A DNA stretch of 64,000 nt from Rhizobium leguminosarum (GCF_004123835.1 NZ_MZMU01000012.1:930001-994000); one strand, 5' to 3'; shown: positions 34,035 to 46,870, numbered from the stretch's first letter. Program-made: numbers and translations. Notes: generated by a model not told the origin, from the sequence alone.

Positions 34035-36638
34035 ATGACGAAACCGCGTCAGGCCGACGACTATAACGCACCGCTTGTGGATCGTGGGGGGCGTTCTGGC
34101 ACGGTCTTGCGCATTCTTCTGCTGGCGCTCGTGCTGATCGCGGCTGCCGGCGCCTTCGTCTTCTTCAAAAAGTCGCTCGACAATGAGGTGGTGCTTGGCG
34201 GTCTCGGCGTGCTCGCCATGGTCGGCATCTTCTTCCTGGTGTCTTCGGTCATCGGCTTCATCGAAGTGATGCCGCAGCACCAGTCCGACAGCCTGGCGCG
34301 CGCCTTCCTCAACAGCCATCCCGACGGTACGCTGATCACCGACGAAAAAGGCCGGATCATCTATGCCAATGCCGCCTATGGCGCGCTGACCGGCGCGCGC
34401 AAGGCGACCGAGGTGCAGACGCTGGAAACGCTGCTGTCGCGCCACCGCGAATCCAACGAGGCGCTCTACAGGCTGGTCAACGGCCTGCGCGAAGGCAAGG
34501 AAGGCCGCGAGGAATTCCGCCTTCTGCGCGCCGTCGGGCCTGGCAGCAACAGCTCCGGCGCCCATTGGTACCGGCTGAAGGCGCGGCTGCTGCAGCCGGA
34601 GGAAAACGGCGGCAAGCCGCTGCAGATCTGGCAGATCACCGACATCACCACTGAGCGCGACGACCAGGAGCGCTTCTTCAAGGAATTGCAGAACGCGATC
34701 GACTATCTCGACCATGCGCCGGCCGGCTTCTTTTCCGCCGGCAGGAAGGGCGAGATCTTCTACCTGAATGCGACGCTTGCCGAGTGGCTGGGCCTCGACC
34801 TCACCAAGTTCGTGCCGGGCTCGATGACGATCGGCGACGTCGTGGCGGGCGAGGGGCTGGCGCTGATTCAGTCGGTGCAGGCCGAACCCGGCCTGAAGAA
34901 GACCGTGACGCTCGATCTCGACCTGCGCAAGAGCAATGGCCAGAGCCTGCCGGTGCAGATCATCCACAGCGTCACCTCGATGCGCGACGGCGCACCCGGC
35001 GAAAGCCGGACGATCGTGCTGGCGCGTGAAAAGAGCGATGCTGGCGGCCAGTCCGCTTCGGCCGCCGCCATGCGCTTCACCCGCTTCTTCAACAATACGC
35101 CGATGGCGATCGCCTCGGTCGACGGCAACGGGCGCATCCTGCGAACCAACGCGCCGTTCCTGAAGATGTTCTCCGGCGTCGTCTCGCGCGACGATCTCGA
35201 AAAGGCGCCGCATCTTGAAACCATCGTGCAGGAGAGCGACCGGCCACAGCTGGCCGCGGCGCTAGCGGCGGCCAAGGATCGGCAAGGCGACATTGCGCCC
35301 CTCGACACCCGCACACCGACCGACGAGGCGCGCTATTTCCGCTTCTATGTCAATGCCGTCATCGACCAGAGCGACGAGGCGCCCGAGGAGGCAGCGATCG
35401 TCTATGCCGTCGAGGTGACCGAGCAGAAGGCGCTGGAAGCGCAGATGGCGCAGACGCAGAAGATGAATGCTGTGGGAACGCTCGCCGGCGGTATCGCGCA
35501 TGATTTCAACAACGTGCTGACGGCGATCCTGCTTTCCTCCGACCATCTGCTGCTGCAGGCGCGGCCGGCCGATGCCAGTTTCGCCGACCTGATAGAGATC
35601 AAACGCAACGCCAACCGCGCCGCTGTGCTGGTGCGCCAGCTGCTCGCCTTCTCGCGCAAGCAGACGATGCGGCCCTCGGTGCTGAACCTTACCGATGTCG
35701 TCGGCGACCTGCGCATGCTGGTCGACCGGCTGCTTTCCGGCACCAATGTCAAGCTCGACGTGCAATATGGCCGCGACCTCTGGCCTGTCAAAACCGACCT
35801 TTCGCAGTTCGAGCAAGTGTTGATCAATCTCTGCGTCAATGCGCGCGACGCGATGCCCGAGGGTGGCACGCTGACACTGCGCACTCGCAATCTGACCGCC
35901 GCCGAGGTCTCGGCCTTCAATTACTCCTACATGCCGGCCGAGGATATGGTGCTTGTCGAAGTCGCCGATAACGGCACCGGCATCGCGCCCGAGATCATGG
36001 ACAAGATCTTCGAGCCCTTCTTCACCACCAAGGATGTCGGCAAGGGCACGGGACTTGGCCTCGCCATGGTCTATGGCATCGTCAAGCAGTCTGGGGGCTA
36101 TATCCAGCCGGAATCCGAAGTCGGCAAAGGCACGACCTTCCGGGTCTTCCTGCCGCGCCACATCCCAGAGCCGGCAGTGGCCGCCGAAGCAGGCTCGATC
36201 GACGGCGCCATCGCCGGGGCCGAAGTGGTACCGCTGCCGGTATCGCCGCAGCAGCCAGAGGACCTGACGGGATCGGCCGTCATCCTTCTCGTCGAGGACG
36301 AGGAGGCGGTGCGCCGCGGCGGCAAGCGTATGCTGGAAACGCGCGGCTACACCGTGCACGAGGCGGGCTCGGGCGTCGAGGCGCTCAGCATCCTGGAAGA
36401 ACTCGACGGCAAGGTCGATATCGTCGTTTCCGACGTCGTCATGCCCGAAATGGACGGCCCGACGCTGCTGCGCGAGCTGCGCAAGACCTATCCCGACATG
36501 AAATTCATCTTCGTTTCCGGTTATGCAGAAGATGCCTTTGCCCGCAACCTGCCGCCGGAGGCGAAATTCGGTTTCCTGCCGAAGCCGTTTTCGCTGAAGC
36601 AGCTCGCTGTTGTGGTGAAGGAGACGTTGGACGGGTGA
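34035..36638 (+). CDS. cckA: Cell-cycle hybrid histidine kinase CckA
   Basis: The 867-residue kinase/phosphatase that, through ChpT, controls CtrA and CpdR. Two TM helices at about 24-44 and 52-76, PAS-type sensor regions from about 85 to 460, HisKA with phospho-acceptor His489 in GIAHDFNNVL, HATPase_c with N box LINLCVNARDAM, DNGTGI and GKGTGLGL, then a C-terminal receiver with acidic patch VEDEE, phospho-acceptor Asp800 in VVSDVVMPEMDG and lysine in LPKPFS. GIAHDFNN and the kinase-receiver order are CckA hallmarks. ATG 34035 has GTGAGGAA upstream. The 306-bp gap upstream holds a small hairpin (CTTCGT/ACGAAG, 33991-34011) and no gene. Confidence 0.95.
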   Translation: MTKPRQADDYNAPLVDRGGRSGTVLRILLLALVLIAAAGAFVFFKKSLDNEVVLGGLGVLAMVGIFFLVSSVIGFIEVMPQHQSDSLARAFLNSHPDGTLITDEKGRIIYANAAYGALTGARKATEVQTLETLLSRHRESNEALYRLVNGLREGKEGREEFRLLRAVGPGSNSSGAHWYRLKARLLQPEENGGKPLQIWQITDITTERDDQERFFKELQNAIDYLDHAPAGFFSAGRKGEIFYLNATLAEWLGLDLTKFVPGSMTIGDVVAGEGLALIQSVQAEPGLKKTVTLDLDLRKSNGQSLPVQIIHSVTSMRDGAPGESRTIVLAREKSDAGGQSASAAAMRFTRFFNNTPMAIASVDGNGRILRTNAPFLKMFSGVVSRDDLEKAPHLETIVQESDRPQLAAALAAAKDRQGDIAPLDTRTPTDEARYFRFYVNAVIDQSDEAPEEAAIVYAVEVTEQKALEAQMAQTQKMNAVGTLAGGIAHDFNNVLTAILLSSDHLLLQARPADASFADLIEIKRNANRAAVLVRQLLAFSRKQTMRPSVLNLTDVVGDLRMLVDRLLSGTNVKLDVQYGRDLWPVKTDLSQFEQVLINLCVNARDAMPEGGTLTLRTRNLTAAEVSAFNYSYMPAEDMVLVEVADNGTGIAPEIMDKIFEPFFTTKDVGKGTGLGLAMVYGIVKQSGGYIQPESEVGKGTTFRVFLPRHIPEPAVAAEAGSIDGAIAGAEVVPLPVSPQQPEDLTGSAVILLVEDEEAVRRGGKRMLETRGYTVHEAGSGVEALSILEELDGKVDIVVSDVVMPEMDGPTLLRELRKTYPDMKFIFVSGYAEDAFARNLPPEAKFGFLPKPFSLKQLAVVVKETLDG

Positions 36639-36680
36639 GGGAGAAGTGAGACTGGAGGGCGAGCGTTGTGCCGTGCAAGC

Positions 36681-36852
36681 CCCCCTCTGCCCTGCCGGGG
36701 CATCTCCCCCACGGGTGGGGAGATCGCCTGGGCGCACCGGCTTCCCCAACCAAGTATCCTTTGTAATGCAGCGAGACGTTGATGTGGCGGGAAGATTTCG
36801 CCGCTTGTCATCTCTCCACCTGTGGGGGAGATGCCCGGCAGGGCAGAGGGGG
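36681..36852. repeat. Long inverted repeat between cckA and psuG
   Basis: A 32-bp arm at 36681-36712 (begins CCCCCTCTGCCCTGCC) pairs with a 31-bp arm at 36822-36852 with one unpaired base, around a 109-bp spacer. Small palindromes (CTCCCC/GGGGAG) sit at the inner edges. The sequence resembles an intergenic repeat frequent in Rhizobiales. It fills the gap between convergent genes; no gene inside. Confidence 0.7.
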
Positions 36853-36905
36853 CTGGAACGGCACCACCTATCTGATAAGGCGATTCCGTCCAGCCCCGTC
36901 AATCC

Positions 36906-37832
36906 TCATTCACCCAGCGCCACCGCAATCTCAGCAGCAAGCCGCGCGTTGTTCTCGACGAGCGCGATGTTGGTCTTCAGGCTCTGACCATCGGTCAGGT
37001 CGAAGATGGTCGATAGAAGATAGGGTGTGACCGCCTTGCCGGTGACTTCGTCGCGCTCGGCGCTGTCGAGCGCCCGCTCGATATAGATTTCCATCTCCTC
37101 GCGCGCGATCTCGTCGGCCTCGGGCACGGGGTTGGCGACGAGCATGCCGCCGTCGATGCCGAGCTGCTCGCGCACCGTCTGGAAATTGGCGATTGCGGCA
37201 GGGCTGTTCAGTGACAGCGGGCTGCGGATGCCCGAGGAGCGCGACCAGAAGGCGGGGAATTCCTCGCTCTCATACGTGACGACAGGCACGCCGCGGGTTT
37301 CCAGCACTTCCAGCGTCTTCGGAATGTCGAGGATCGCCTTGGCGCCGGCGCAGACGACGATGACGCCGGTGCGCGCCAGTTCCTCGAGGTCGGCTGAGAT
37401 ATCGAAGCTTTCCTCGGCGCCACGATGCACGCCGCCGATGCCGCCTGTGGCAAAGACACGAATGCCGGCGCGCGCCGCCGCGATCATCGTCGCCGCGACC
37501 GTGGTGGCGCCGGTGCGGCGCTCGGCGATGGCGAAGGCGAGATCGGCGCGCGACACCTTCATCACTTCGGTCGCCTTGGCGAGTTGCTCCAGTTCCGCGG
37601 CTTCAAGACCGATGTGCAGCGTGCCGTGAATGACGGCGATCGTTGCCGGCACCGCACCCTGTTCGCGGATGATCGCCTCGACGCTGCGGGCCATCTCGAT
37701 ATTGCCGGGATAGGGCATGCCGTGGGTGATGATCGTCGATTCCAGCGCCACCAGCGGCGCGCCGCGCTGCTTGGCGCTGGCGACTTCCTTCGAATAGGCG
37801 ATCGGCAGAAGAGGGGAGATGGGCTTGGTCAT
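36906..37832 (-). CDS. psuG: Pseudouridine-5'-phosphate glycosidase
   Basis: Cleaves pseudouridine 5'-phosphate to uracil and ribose 5-phosphate in pseudouridine salvage. The 308-residue protein shows ALESTIITHGMPYPGN near the N-terminus, TIAVIHGTLHIGL, and FATGGIGGVHRGAEESFDIS, the family's phosphate and metal-binding region, followed by SRSSGIRSPL. ATG 37832 gives the standard N-terminus; the frame extends to 37859 without need. It follows psuK on the same strand, with a RIME-like repeat between. Confidence 0.93.
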   Translation of the reverse strand: MTKPISPLLPIAYSKEVASAKQRGAPLVALESTIITHGMPYPGNIEMARSVEAIIREQGAVPATIAVIHGTLHIGLEAAELEQLAKATEVMKVSRADLAFAIAERRTGATTVAATMIAAARAGIRVFATGGIGGVHRGAEESFDISADLEELARTGVIVVCAGAKAILDIPKTLEVLETRGVPVVTYESEEFPAFWSRSSGIRSPLSLNSPAAIANFQTVREQLGIDGGMLVANPVPEADEIAREEMEIYIERALDSAERDEVTGKAVTPYLLSTIFDLTDGQSLKTNIALVENNARLAAEIAVALGE

Positions 37833-37854
37833 GGTCTTGTCCTGTGATCGACAG

Positions 37855-37900
37855 AGCATGTTGCCGAAAAGGGTGAGCTGTTTTCAGACGACATCATGCT
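37855..37900. repeat. RIME-like palindromic repeat, copy 3
   Basis: AGCATG...CATGCT outer arms with inner CCGAAAA/TTTTCAG (one mismatch) and a loop with GTGAGCTG. It sits between psuK and psuG, inside the presumed operon, so it would be in the mRNA. Confidence 0.7.
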
Positions 37901-37920
37901 CAACTATTTAATTAGCCGCT

Positions 37921-38865
37921 TCAATGCAGAATTCTGACCTTGGGAACAAGGGCAAGCACCTCATCCAGCAGATCGGGCGTCAGATTTTCGTTGACGGCGT
38001 GCCGCGACTGCACGGTCAGTATGGCGGCCGCAGTGCCGTGGCGGACGGCTTCTTCGAGCGGCAGGCCTGATATCAAGGCAGCGAGTGTGCCAGCCGCAAG
38101 AGAATCGCCGGCACCCGTAACATCGGCGACGGTGTCGGCAATCGGCGGCTGCAGCGTCACGGCGCGGCCCTCGCAAAGCGCGACGAGCTCACGCCGGCCG
38201 CGGGTGACGACGGCGTTCCTGATACCGATCTCGTTCAGCAAAGGTAGCCAGCCGGCGGCGTCTTCCGGCTGCTCGCCGGCAAGGGCGGCCGCTTCAGCCT
38301 CATTCAGGAACAGGTAGTCGATATCCCCGATGCAGGGCTTCAGCCTGACGACTTTGGCCGGCGAGATGGCGATTGCCGCAACGGGCTTGCCTAGCGAATG
38401 TGCCTTTGCGACGATCGCCGCGATCGTCTCTTCCGGCAGGTTGGCGTCGAAGAGAACGAAATCATGGGCGCCGAAGGCCTCCCGCACCCAGCGGATGGAG
38501 AGACGCCGCGGGACGAAGAAGCGGTAAAGATCCATGTCGGCAAGGGCGATCACCAGATTGCCGTCCTTCTCGATGATCGCCGTGTAGCTCGGCGTCTTGC
38601 GGTCGAGGAAGACGAAGGGCCGGTCGTCAATGCCGGCGAAATCGGCAGCTTCTCCGACCGTCTCGCCCATCGGATCGCCGCCGCGCGGCGAGATCATCGT
38701 CACCTGAAAACCGAGCCTTGCGAGGTTGCGCGCCGCATTGAAGCCACCGCCGCCCGGCTCCTCGAACCAGGTGCCGGGATTGCTGGCGCCAGGCGCTGTC
38801 TCGCCCGAGATGCGGCCACGCCGGTCGATATGGGCACCGCCGAGAACAAGAATCTTTTTCTTCAT
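37921..38865 (-). CDS. psuK: PfkB-family sugar kinase, probable pseudouridine kinase
   Basis: A 314-residue ribokinase-superfamily enzyme expected to phosphorylate pseudouridine for PsuG. Seen: VLGGAHIDRRGRI at the N-terminus, GGGGFNAARNLARLG (PfkB signature 1, about 37-51), and DVTGAGDSLAAGTL (signature 2 with catalytic Asp, about 245-258). The kinase fold is certain; the substrate is inferred from psuG directly downstream, the usual arrangement. It is divergent from recA. ATG 38865. Confidence 0.88.
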   Translation of the reverse strand: MKKKILVLGGAHIDRRGRISGETAPGASNPGTWFEEPGGGGFNAARNLARLGFQVTMISPRGGDPMGETVGEAADFAGIDDRPFVFLDRKTPSYTAIIEKDGNLVIALADMDLYRFFVPRRLSIRWVREAFGAHDFVLFDANLPEETIAAIVAKAHSLGKPVAAIAISPAKVVRLKPCIGDIDYLFLNEAEAAALAGEQPEDAAGWLPLLNEIGIRNAVVTRGRRELVALCEGRAVTLQPPIADTVADVTGAGDSLAAGTLAALISGLPLEEAVRHGTAAAILTVQSRHAVNENLTPDLLDEVLALVPKVRILH

Positions 38866-39032
38866 CCGATCCGCTCTCCCGATGCCCGAAGGACGAATCG
38901 ATATGGTGCGCCCTGCCGCGGCCGAGTCGGCACTTTTGGCCTAAGTCGTTGCTTTTCATTGATAAAACAAATGCAGAACACGTGTCGTTTTACCTTTTTC
39001 TTTCAACTGTTTGATAGCCTATTGCGAGAATG

Positions 39033-39047
39033 GAACAAATAGGGTAC
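39033..39047 (+). promoter_or_regulatory. LexA/SOS operator of recA
   Basis: GAAC-AAATAGG-GTAC matches the GAAC-N7-GTAC operator described for R. etli recA. It lies 48 bp upstream of the recA ATG. The older proposal TTG-N11-CAA also fits the same stretch (TTG at 39023). Confidence 0.85.
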
Positions 39048-39094
39048 AAACTCGACATTGCTTGAGCGGCTTCAATAACCTAAAGGTGGATCGG

Positions 39095-40189
<1,095 letters not shown>

Positions 40190-40219
40190 TTTTCGCGCTT
40201 GAACTCATCGGACAATTCC

Positions 40220-40260
40220 AACCGGCCGCATTCCTGATGAGAATGCGGCCGGTTTTGTTT
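40220..40260 (+). terminator. Rho-independent terminator of recA
   Basis: AACCGGCCGCATTC and GAATGCGGCCGGTT form a stem of about 14 bp around CTGATGA, followed by TTGTTTG. Located 30 bp after the recA stop. Confidence 0.9.
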
Positions 40261-40342
40261 GTCTGCTGGACAGTGGCGGAGGCGAACGTTAAAAGCCGAT
40301 GAATTTAATTTACCTGCCTCCGGCAGCATTGAAGGGCATAGC

Positions 40343-42997
<2,655 letters not shown>

Positions 42998-43010
42998 ACT
43001 GCCGGTTACG

Positions 43011-43171
43011 TCACCCCAACCTCCCTCATTCCTGTGCTTGTCACAGGAATCCGGCCACGGCGCGTCCGCGCCGTGAATGAATCAATACCTAAAGAAAAAG
43101 TCTTTCGCGCCCAAGGACTTGGGCGCACTGGATTCCTGTGACGAGCACAGGAATGAGGGAGGTTGGGGTGA
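43011..43171. repeat. Long cruciform-like inverted repeat after alaS
   Basis: Two 42-bp arms (43011-43052 and 43130-43171) are inverted copies with one mismatch. The 77-bp spacer holds two further perfect hairpins, CACGGCGCG/CGCGCCGTG (43056-43075) and GCGCCCAAG/CTTGGGCGC (43107-43126). An additional repeat pair (CCTCGTCCTTCGAGG, then CCTCAGAATGAGG) follows at 43186-43229. The 42998-43325 gap has no gene. The element may terminate alaS. Confidence 0.85.
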
Positions 43172-43325
43172 TGCCGGAGCATCCACCTCGTCCTTCGAGG
43201 CCCCTGTGGGGCGCCTCAGAATGAGGCTCTCTTGAACTTTGGTGCTCCGGAGCCAGCAAGTCAGCAGGATTTGTCAAATCGGACTATGGTTCTCTCAAGC
43301 CGATCGATTTGCACGAGGTTCCGAC

Positions 43326-44177
43326 ATGAATGGCGACACGGCATGGGCACTTTATGAAAACCGTCTGAGACGGGTTTCGGCCTATATTCACGACCACCTC
43401 GACGAGGAGCTGGATATGGAGCGCCTTGCCGAGATTGCCTGCATGTCGAGCTATCACTGGCACAGGATCTACCGGGCGATTTACGGCGAGACGCTGGCGG
43501 CCACCGTCAAGCGGCTCAGGTTGCATCGCGCGGCGGGCGAGATCGTCCGCACGGAGCTTGCCGTCAGCGAAATTGCGAAGCGATCAGGCTATCCCAATCT
43601 CCAATCCTTCAATCGTATCTTCAAGTCGGTCTACGGCATGCCGCCGGCCCGCTATCGGAAAGAGGGAAGCCACACAGCCTATGAGCCCTCACCTAACGGA
43701 AAGACCAAAGCCATGTTAGACGTTACCATACGCGAGATCGGGCCGATCGAGTTGATCGGCGTTGCCCATACCGGTTCCTACATGCAGATCGACAAGGCCT
43801 TCGAGACGCTGTTCGGCACGCTTTACGCCCGCGGCCTCGCCAAGCCCGACATGCGGATGATTGGCGTCTATCTCGACGATCCCGATCTTGTGCCGGAGGA
43901 AAAGCTGCGCTCGATCGCCTGCGTCACCGGCGCTGCCGAAGTGCCGGCGGCGTCACCCTTCGAGCGGCGCACGATCGACGGCGGCAATTATGCGGTGCTG
44001 CGCCACAGGGGTCCGTATGCCGACATGTCCAAGTCCTATCAGTGGCTCTTTGCCGAATGGCTGCCGAAATCCGGCCGGCAGCTGAAGGACAGGGTCATGT
44101 TCGAGGAATATCTCAACAATCCGCGCGAGGTGCCGCCGACCGAGCTTCTGACGGATATTCACATGCCGCTTGTCTAA
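43326..44177 (+). CDS. AraC-family regulator with GyrI-like effector domain
   Basis: A 283-residue regulator. N-terminal AraC DNA-binding domain with two helix-turn-helices (RLAEIACMSSYHWHRIYRAIYGET, then AVSEIAKRSGYPNLQSFNRIFKSVYGMPPARYR, residues 20-115), joined to a GyrI/Rob-like ligand domain (about 130-283, with IELIGVAHTGSY and YAVLRHRGPYADM). This order (DNA-binding domain first) is that of the Rob/SbmC-like regulators, which sense toxic small molecules. ATG 43326 chosen for the conserved start. Targets unknown; the adjacent convergent GST is a possible detoxification partner. Confidence 0.9.
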   Translation: MNGDTAWALYENRLRRVSAYIHDHLDEELDMERLAEIACMSSYHWHRIYRAIYGETLAATVKRLRLHRAAGEIVRTELAVSEIAKRSGYPNLQSFNRIFKSVYGMPPARYRKEGSHTAYEPSPNGKTKAMLDVTIREIGPIELIGVAHTGSYMQIDKAFETLFGTLYARGLAKPDMRMIGVYLDDPDLVPEEKLRSIACVTGAAEVPAASPFERRTIDGGNYAVLRHRGPYADMSKSYQWLFAEWLPKSGRQLKDRVMFEEYLNNPREVPPTELLTDIHMPLV

Positions 44178-44250
44178 AGTCGTCGATCGGGGGCGCGGCG
44201 GATCTGCCGCGTCCCTGGACGGTCAGGCGCCCTTCCGCGGCCTGGAATTT

Positions 44251-44877
44251 TCAAGCGGCCTGCATGGTCTTGATGGCTTCGTCATCAAGGGCGTTTGCCC
44301 GCTTGTAGGCCTCGCGCTCGCTGATGCGGCCGACATAGTCGAGGAATGCCTGGCGTCTTTCGATGCCGCCGAAGCCGATGCCCCAGCCGATATGGGAGCC
44401 GACATAGACGTCGGCGGCGGTGAAACGCTCGCCGGTGATGTAGGTCGAAGCAGAGACGGCTTTCTCGAGTGTGTTCATGACGTCGCCGAAACTGCCGCAG
44501 CCGGCCATGCGCAGGCGTTCCTTCGGAATTTCGAAGCCGAGAGCCTTCATCGTCACCGCCGATTCGAGCGGACCGGCGGCAAAAAACATCCAGCGGTAAT
44601 AGCGGGCGCGCTCCTCCGGCCTCGGCGCCAGCGCCTTTTCGGGGAAGGTCTCGGCCAGATAGGCGCAGATCGCCGCGCATTCGGTGACGATGGTGTCGCC
44701 GTGGCGGATTGCCGGCACCTTGCCCATCGGATTGACCGCGAGATATTCCGGCGCCTTCATGGTTTCGCCGAAGGTCAGGAATTCGGTGCGATAGGGCTGG
44801 CCGATCTCCTCCAGCATCCAGCGCGCGATGCGGCCGCGCGACATCGGGTTCGTATAGAATACCAATTCTTCGGTCAT
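44251..44877 (-). CDS. Glutathione S-transferase family protein
   Basis: A 208-residue GST. The thioredoxin-like N-terminal domain begins LVFYTNPMSRGRIARWMLEE with a Ser in the usual active-site region (MSRGR) and the cis-Pro region NPMGKVPAIRHGDTIVTECAAI, where Glu-Cys replaces the more usual Glu-Ser. The helical C-terminal domain follows. Substrate unknown. Convergent with the AraC regulator. Confidence 0.9.
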   Translation of the reverse strand: MTEELVFYTNPMSRGRIARWMLEEIGQPYRTEFLTFGETMKAPEYLAVNPMGKVPAIRHGDTIVTECAAICAYLAETFPEKALAPRPEERARYYRWMFFAAGPLESAVTMKALGFEIPKERLRMAGCGSFGDVMNTLEKAVSASTYITGERFTAADVYVGSHIGWGIGFGGIERRQAFLDYVGRISEREAYKRANALDDEAIKTMQAA

Positions 44878-44954
44878 GACGTCCTCCTCGTGTTCCCGTT
44901 TTTCCGTCCCACGGAATCAATAGGGCAGCGATGTCTGCCTGCAAGCCCCAATCG

Positions 44955-45400
44955 TCAGAGCGGCTTGCGATACTGGATGAAACCGGAGCGCTCGGCGATC
45001 CTGTCATAGAGCCGGCGGGCCGTTGCATTTGTCTCGTGGGTCATCCAATAGAGCCTGCCTGCGTCATTTGCGCGGGCGAGGTCGGCGACGGCCTCGATCA
45101 TGCGGCACCGGTGCCGAGCCCGCGCTGGCTGTTGTCGACATAGAGATCCTGCAGGTAGCAGGTCCATTGCGGCAGCCAGCAGGAGCGGTGAAAGACGGCA
45201 TGGACGATGCCGACGAGACGACCATCTTCGTCAAAGGCGCCGAGCGCGTGCATCGGTTCGTCAGGATCGTGGAAGCGAGCCCAGGTGAGAGCCGTGGTTC
45301 CGAGCGGGATGACCACTTCGTAGAAGCGCTGATAGGCCTCCCATAGGGGTTCCCAAGCGGCGCGGTCCGAGGGCTCAAGCGGTCGCAGGATGGCCGTCAT
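44955..45400 (-). pseudogene. GNAT acetyltransferase, split by a frameshift
   Basis: The first frame (45400-45098) starts MTAILRPLEPSDRAAWEPLW and runs through LQDLYVDNSQRGLGTGAA, the acetyl-CoA-binding motif A, then hits TGA at 45100-45098. The second frame (from ATG at 45101) reads MIEAVADLARANDAGRLYW and ends GFIQYRKPL, a normal GNAT C-terminus. Restoring one base (GCA-C-TGATC) would join them into about 148 residues with GAALIEAVA. So one base seems lost, leaving an ATGA stop/start overlap. It may be a true pseudogene, a sequencing error, or two fragments made by coupled translation. Confidence 0.8.
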
Positions 45401-45416
45401 CGGTTCATTCTCCCAA

Positions 45417-45445
45417 AATGAAAACGGCGGGGAAATCCCCGCCGC
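45417..45445 (-). terminator. Rho-independent terminator of icd
   Basis: CGGCGGGG-aaat-CCCCGCCG at 45425-45444 is a perfect 8-bp GC stem. On the minus strand it is followed by TTTTCATTTTGG, 27 bp after the icd stop. Confidence 0.8.
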
Positions 45446-45471
45446 TTCGATGTTATCTTGGAAAGGCCGGC

Positions 45472-46683
45472 TTACGCCATGGCCTTCTGCAGGTTCTGGT
45501 CGATCTTGTCGAGGAAGGCGGTGGTCGAGAGCCACGGCTGGTCGGGGCCGATCAGCAGCGCCAGGTCCTTGGTCATGAAACCGGATTCGACGGTGTCGAC
45601 GCAGACTTTTTCGAGCGTTGCGGCGAAGCGGGCGAGCTCGGCATTGTCGTCGAGCTTGGCGCGGTGCGCCAGGCCGCGGGTCCAGGCGAAGATCGAGGCG
45701 ATCGAGTTCGTCGAGGTTTCCTGGCCCTTCTGATGCTGGCGGTAGTGACGGGTGACCGTGCCGTGAGCGGCTTCAGCTTCGACCGTCTTGCCGTCGGGCG
45801 TCAGCAGAACCGAGGTCATCAGGCCGAGCGAACCGAAGCCTTGAGCGACCGTGTCGGACTGGACGTCGCCGTCATAGTTCTTGCAGGCCCAGACGTAGCC
45901 GCCGGACCACTTGAGCGCCGAAGCGACCATGTCGTCGATCAGGCGGTGTTCGTAGGTGATGTTTGCTTCCTTGAACTGATCCTTGAATTCGGTCTCGTAG
46001 ACTTCCTCGAAGATGTCTTTGAAGCGGCCGTCATAGGCCTTGAGGATGGTGTTCTTGGTCGACAGATAGACCGGCCACTTGCGCATCAGGCCGTACATCA
46101 TCGAAGCGCGGGCAAATTCGCGGATCGATTCGTCGAGGTTGTACATGGCCATGGCAACGCCGGCGCCCGGTGCGTTGAAGACTTCCTTCTCGATGACGGT
46201 GCCGTCCTCGCCGACGAACTTGATCGTCAGCTTGCCCTTGCCGGGGAACTTGAAATCGGTGGCGCGGTACTGGTCGCCGAAGGCGTGGCGGCCGACGACG
46301 ATCGGCTTGGTCCAGCCGGGAACCAGGCGCGGCACATTCTTGCAGATGATCGGCTCGCGGAAGATAACGCCGCCGAGGATGTTGCGGATCGTGCCGTTCG
46401 GGCTCTTCCACATTTCCTTGAGGTTGAATTCCTTGACGCGGGCTTCATCCGGCGTGATCGTCGCGCACTTGATGCCGACGCCGTACTTCTTGATGGCGTT
46501 GGCGGCATCGACGGTGACCTGGTCGTTGGTGGCGTCGCGGTTTTCGACCGAGAGGTCGAAATAGTCGATGTCGAGGTCGAGATACGGATGGATCAGCTTA
46601 TCCTTGATGAGCTGCCAGATGATGCGCGTCATTTCATCGCCGTCGAGATCGGCGACGGGATTGGCGACCTTGATCTTGTTCAT
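45472..46683 (-). CDS. icd: NADP-dependent isocitrate dehydrogenase
   Basis: A 403-residue homodimeric-type NADP-IDH making 2-oxoglutarate in the TCA cycle. Seen: VANPVADLDGDEMTRIIW, the substrate loop KSPNGTIRNILGG, the metal site in YDGDVQSD, and EAAHGTVTRHYRQHQKG for NADP binding. It belongs to the eukaryote-like subfamily found in Rhizobiales. The frame remains open to 47013, but ATG 46683 with MNKIKVANP is the family start and has CGAGGCAG upstream. Single gene with its own terminator. Confidence 0.98.
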   Translation of the reverse strand: MNKIKVANPVADLDGDEMTRIIWQLIKDKLIHPYLDLDIDYFDLSVENRDATNDQVTVDAANAIKKYGVGIKCATITPDEARVKEFNLKEMWKSPNGTIRNILGGVIFREPIICKNVPRLVPGWTKPIVVGRHAFGDQYRATDFKFPGKGKLTIKFVGEDGTVIEKEVFNAPGAGVAMAMYNLDESIREFARASMMYGLMRKWPVYLSTKNTILKAYDGRFKDIFEEVYETEFKDQFKEANITYEHRLIDDMVASALKWSGGYVWACKNYDGDVQSDTVAQGFGSLGLMTSVLLTPDGKTVEAEAAHGTVTRHYRQHQKGQETSTNSIASIFAWTRGLAHRAKLDDNAELARFAATLEKVCVDTVESGFMTKDLALLIGPDQPWLSTTAFLDKIDQNLQKAMA

Positions 46684-46870
46684 GTATCTGCCTCGTTCGA
46701 GCTTCAATGGGGACGGGCGTCCCGGGTGGGTGATATGATCCGGAGCGCTATAGCATTGTGAACTGGGAACGCAAAGCTGCAAGGGGTACGACAATGCGTT
46801 TTTGCCGCCATTGCCAAGTGCCGGAATTTGGTTAGTGTCCGCCTCGATCTGCCGCTCCGGACATCCGACC

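Noticed and set aside
35262..36902. Minus-strand open frame of 546 codons opposite cckA
   Set aside because: Antisense to the kinase and receiver domains of CckA; no ribosome site.
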